NCBI GenBank assembly: GCA_947174805.1 | Contig: CAMWKH010000002.1 | Coordinates: 1-64,000, forward strand | Length of the DNA: 64,000 nt | Direction of reading: 5' to 3' | DNA from: an uncultured Roseburia sp. | Lineage (GTDB): Bacteria; Bacillota; Clostridia; Lachnospirales; Lachnospiraceae | Part shown: piece by piece, positions 62,458 through 64,000 of the stretch | How the letters are laid out: every line of letters starts with the position of its first letter | Position numbering within the stretch: the stretch's first letter is position 1 | The notes under the pieces: model-generated | The model's input: the letters and a program-made list of their open reading frames with translations, nothing else | The model's database searches: none | Told to the model about the DNA's origin: nothing | Translations under genes and position numbers: made by a program

Positions 62458-63936
62458 TTATCCATTATGATTTATCTCATAACTTCCCCGGACAAAATCC
62501 GCCGTAAGTTCCGCAAAACATCCCTGGTTCTCCCACCGGATCCAAAGCGTCCCTTGTGACTCCTTTACAGAGATTTCTGCCCCTTCCTCAAAGGCCCCGA
62601 AGGTGCTGCGGAAACGAATCAGCTTTAACTGCTTTTTCACGGAATCTTTTGAAAGGGCCGACTCCACTTCTTCCCAGGTAAGATTTGTCCGGTTAATCTC
62701 CTTATGTCCCCCAAACCCTGCTCTTTTCACCGCCTCATGGTCGTTTTTCCCTTCCAAAAGGTCAAGATACCAAACCTGGGGTTTCCCCGGCATAAACATC
62801 TGGAGGGCCCTGGCTAAAAGCATTTTTTCCTCCGACTCCCCCAGGGCGGAAAAATAGGCTGCATTCACCTGATAATACATATTTTTCTCCCCGTGGAGAT
62901 TTTTCACAAAGCCGCCTCTTGATACAATTAAATGAATGAGTTTTTCGATATCCTCCTCCGGCAAAATTCCCTTTAAATCCAGGAGGGGAATCCCGTCATG
63001 GCATCCCAGCATGTTTACCACTTTTAAATCTTTTTCTATGATTTCTTTGGCCCAGTCAGAAAGAAACCTGCTTCTCTTATTCTCAATGGCGTCTATCACA
63101 AGGCCGGGCAGAAAGAAATCATAGGTCATATATCCCTTATGACACAGTTTTTCATAAATCTTTTCCTCATAGGTGGCATGTATCTCCGGAAGCAATGTCA
63201 TGTGGTAGGGCTCTGCAAGTTCCCGAATCTTCTCCAGAAGATCCCAGGTGCCGGGCTCATTTAAAAAATTTTTCTCCCCCGGCTCTTTGGAAGCATAGGC
63301 AAAGGCGTCCAGACGCACAATAGCTGTCCCGTAATCTGCAATCTTTTTTATGGTGTCTTTATAAAATTCCCATACCTTTTGGGATTTTACATTTAAGTCC
63401 ATCTGGCCCAGATATGTGGGGTAATGCACTTCCTGGTAAAAAGTATTCCAGTAGGGAACCATTGTTTTGTCGGGAAACTGCACCATCAGGATGGGAAGGC
63501 CGGGTTTTCGGAAAAACATTTTCTTTAAATAGGATTCCTCCGGCTGTATATATCCCTCCTCTGTCATAGAGCCATAGCCATCCCAGAATTCATTCCAGTT
63601 GATAAAAAAATCTTTGTACTCTGACTCCTCCCCCCGCTCTACCAAATCCTTAAACTGGGGGGACTGGGCAGAAGCATGGTTTAAAATAAAATCCAGCTTC
63701 ACATCCATTCCAAGTTTCTTTATCTCCTCCAAATCCTGCCTGTCTGCCAGCTCTTCATTGATATCATAATCTATCACGGAAAAACCCCGGTCCAAATCGG
63801 AATGGTATAAACTTGGCAGAATGTAGAAAGAGCCAAACACATCCTTCATCTCATCTCTTTTTAACAGGGAAACCATATCCGATAAACGGCTTCCCACGCT
63901 GTCCGGGTATGCATTTAACATGGGCTTATTTTTCAT
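62458..63936 (-). CDS. Sucrose-phosphorylase-like glycoside hydrolase (GH13_18)
   Basis: A 492-residue GH13 enzyme of the sucrose phosphorylase group. Catalytic residues are visible: the nucleophile Asp in RLDAFAYASKE, the acid/base Glu in LPEIHATY and the stabilising Asp in GCHDGIPLLD. DFILNHAS, RGEESEYKDFF and QVNAAYFSALG also match the group. These enzymes split sucrose (or glucosylglycerate, sucrose 6'-phosphate) with phosphate to give glucose 1-phosphate; which one is not certain. The start at 63936 follows GGGGAGGGAG. Its ATG overlaps the end of the upstream gene. Confidence 0.85.
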   Translation of the reverse strand: MKNKPMLNAYPDSVGSRLSDMVSLLKRDEMKDVFGSFYILPSLYHSDLDRGFSVIDYDINEELADRQDLEEIKKLGMDVKLDFILNHASAQSPQFKDLVERGEESEYKDFFINWNEFWDGYGSMTEEGYIQPEESYLKKMFFRKPGLPILMVQFPDKTMVPYWNTFYQEVHYPTYLGQMDLNVKSQKVWEFYKDTIKKIADYGTAIVRLDAFAYASKEPGEKNFLNEPGTWDLLEKIRELAEPYHMTLLPEIHATYEEKIYEKLCHKGYMTYDFFLPGLVIDAIENKRSRFLSDWAKEIIEKDLKVVNMLGCHDGIPLLDLKGILPEEDIEKLIHLIVSRGGFVKNLHGEKNMYYQVNAAYFSALGESEEKMLLARALQMFMPGKPQVWYLDLLEGKNDHEAVKRAGFGGHKEINRTNLTWEEVESALSKDSVKKQLKLIRFRSTFGAFEEGAEISVKESQGTLWIRWENQGCFAELTADFVRGSYEINHNG

Positions 63937-64000
63937 TGACTGCTCCCTCCCCTGTAACGGTAATTTTCGCATTTCCTGCCTGCCTCAACAGTTTTTCCTG
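63926..64000 (-). CDS. 3' end of an unidentified gene entering from the right
   Basis: An open frame enters at the right edge and ends with TAA at 63926-63928, overlapping the GH13 start by 11 bp. The last 24 residues (GNAKITVTGEGAVNEK at the end) are too few to identify. The overlap and the GH13 ribosome binding site inside it suggest one operon. Confidence 0.5.
   Translation of the reverse strand, partial: QEKLLRQAGNAKITVTGEGAVNEK

Noticed and set aside
62314..62559. Plus-strand open frame overlapping the GH13 gene end
   Set aside because: It reads through a clear terminator hairpin and the opposite strand of a well-supported enzyme gene; no ribosome binding site.

Overview
The window looks like a chromosomal segment of an anaerobic, low-to-moderate-GC Firmicute, most likely a butyrate-forming member of the Lachnospiraceae (Clostridia). 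The reasons are a thl-hbd-bcd-etfB-etfA cluster, an hrcA-grpE-dnaK-dnaJ operon with a CIRCE element, a SpoVB-type flippase gene, the UPF0210/ACT gene pair, strong AGGAGG ribosome binding sites and gene order typical of clostridia. Most genes lie on the minus strand. No tRNA, rRNA, CRISPR array or complete insertion sequence is seen.

Layout by region. 1-8.7 kb: a promoter firing out of the left edge, radA, a small conserved protein, clpC, a cohesin/cadherin-like membrane-anchored surface protein, a ferritin-like/HAD pair and an orphan membrane protein. 8.7-19 kb: a soluble CZB-type chemoreceptor, a coiled-coil protein ending in a short J-domain, then dnaJ, dnaK, grpE and hrcA behind a sigma-A promoter and CIRCE, followed by hemW and lepA. 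19-24.6 kb: the acetyl-CoA to butyryl-CoA genes, lacking crt, with a near-perfect Rex-type operator upstream. 24.5-29.1 kb: an accessory area with decayed gene fragments (a TetR remnant and copies of parts of neighbouring genes), small membrane and secreted proteins, a secreted protein gene broken by an in-frame TAG, and an ECF sigma/DUF4367 pair. 29.3-32.6 kb: a ZTP riboswitch ahead of a split PurO-like/PurH pair, and azlCD. 32.6-40 kb: one run of genes joining sulfate activation (cysD, fused cysNC), a two-component system and an SsuABC-like importer. 40-50.5 kb: a tightly overlapping housekeeping run (thioesterase, pepP, polA, coaE, a long FtsA-like ATPase, walJ-like, ACT, UPF0210). 50.6-56.3 kb, plus strand: a three-gene ABC-2 transporter with a possibly structured leader, a CLC channel/antiporter, a Cof-type HAD phosphatase and a histidinol phosphatase. 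56.3-64 kb: TetR with a membrane protein, mnmA, nifS, spoVB, a hicAB toxin-antitoxin pair with its operator and a Fic remnant, a sucrose-phosphorylase-like GH13 enzyme, and the 3' end of one more gene.

Several groups probably act together. HrcA/CIRCE controls the chaperone operon. Rex probably links the NADH/NAD+ ratio to the butyrate pathway. ZTP/ZMP sensing controls the last two steps of IMP synthesis. NifS can feed sulfur to MnmA for tRNA thiolation. The cysD-to-permease run suggests that sulfur-compound uptake and sulfate activation are controlled by their own sensor kinase. I see no unmistakably new system. The best leads are the sulfur operon without a reductase, the J-domain coiled-coil protein, the extended FtsA-like protein, the leader ahead of the ABC transporter, and the graveyard of duplicated fragments with the nonsense-interrupted secreted gene.
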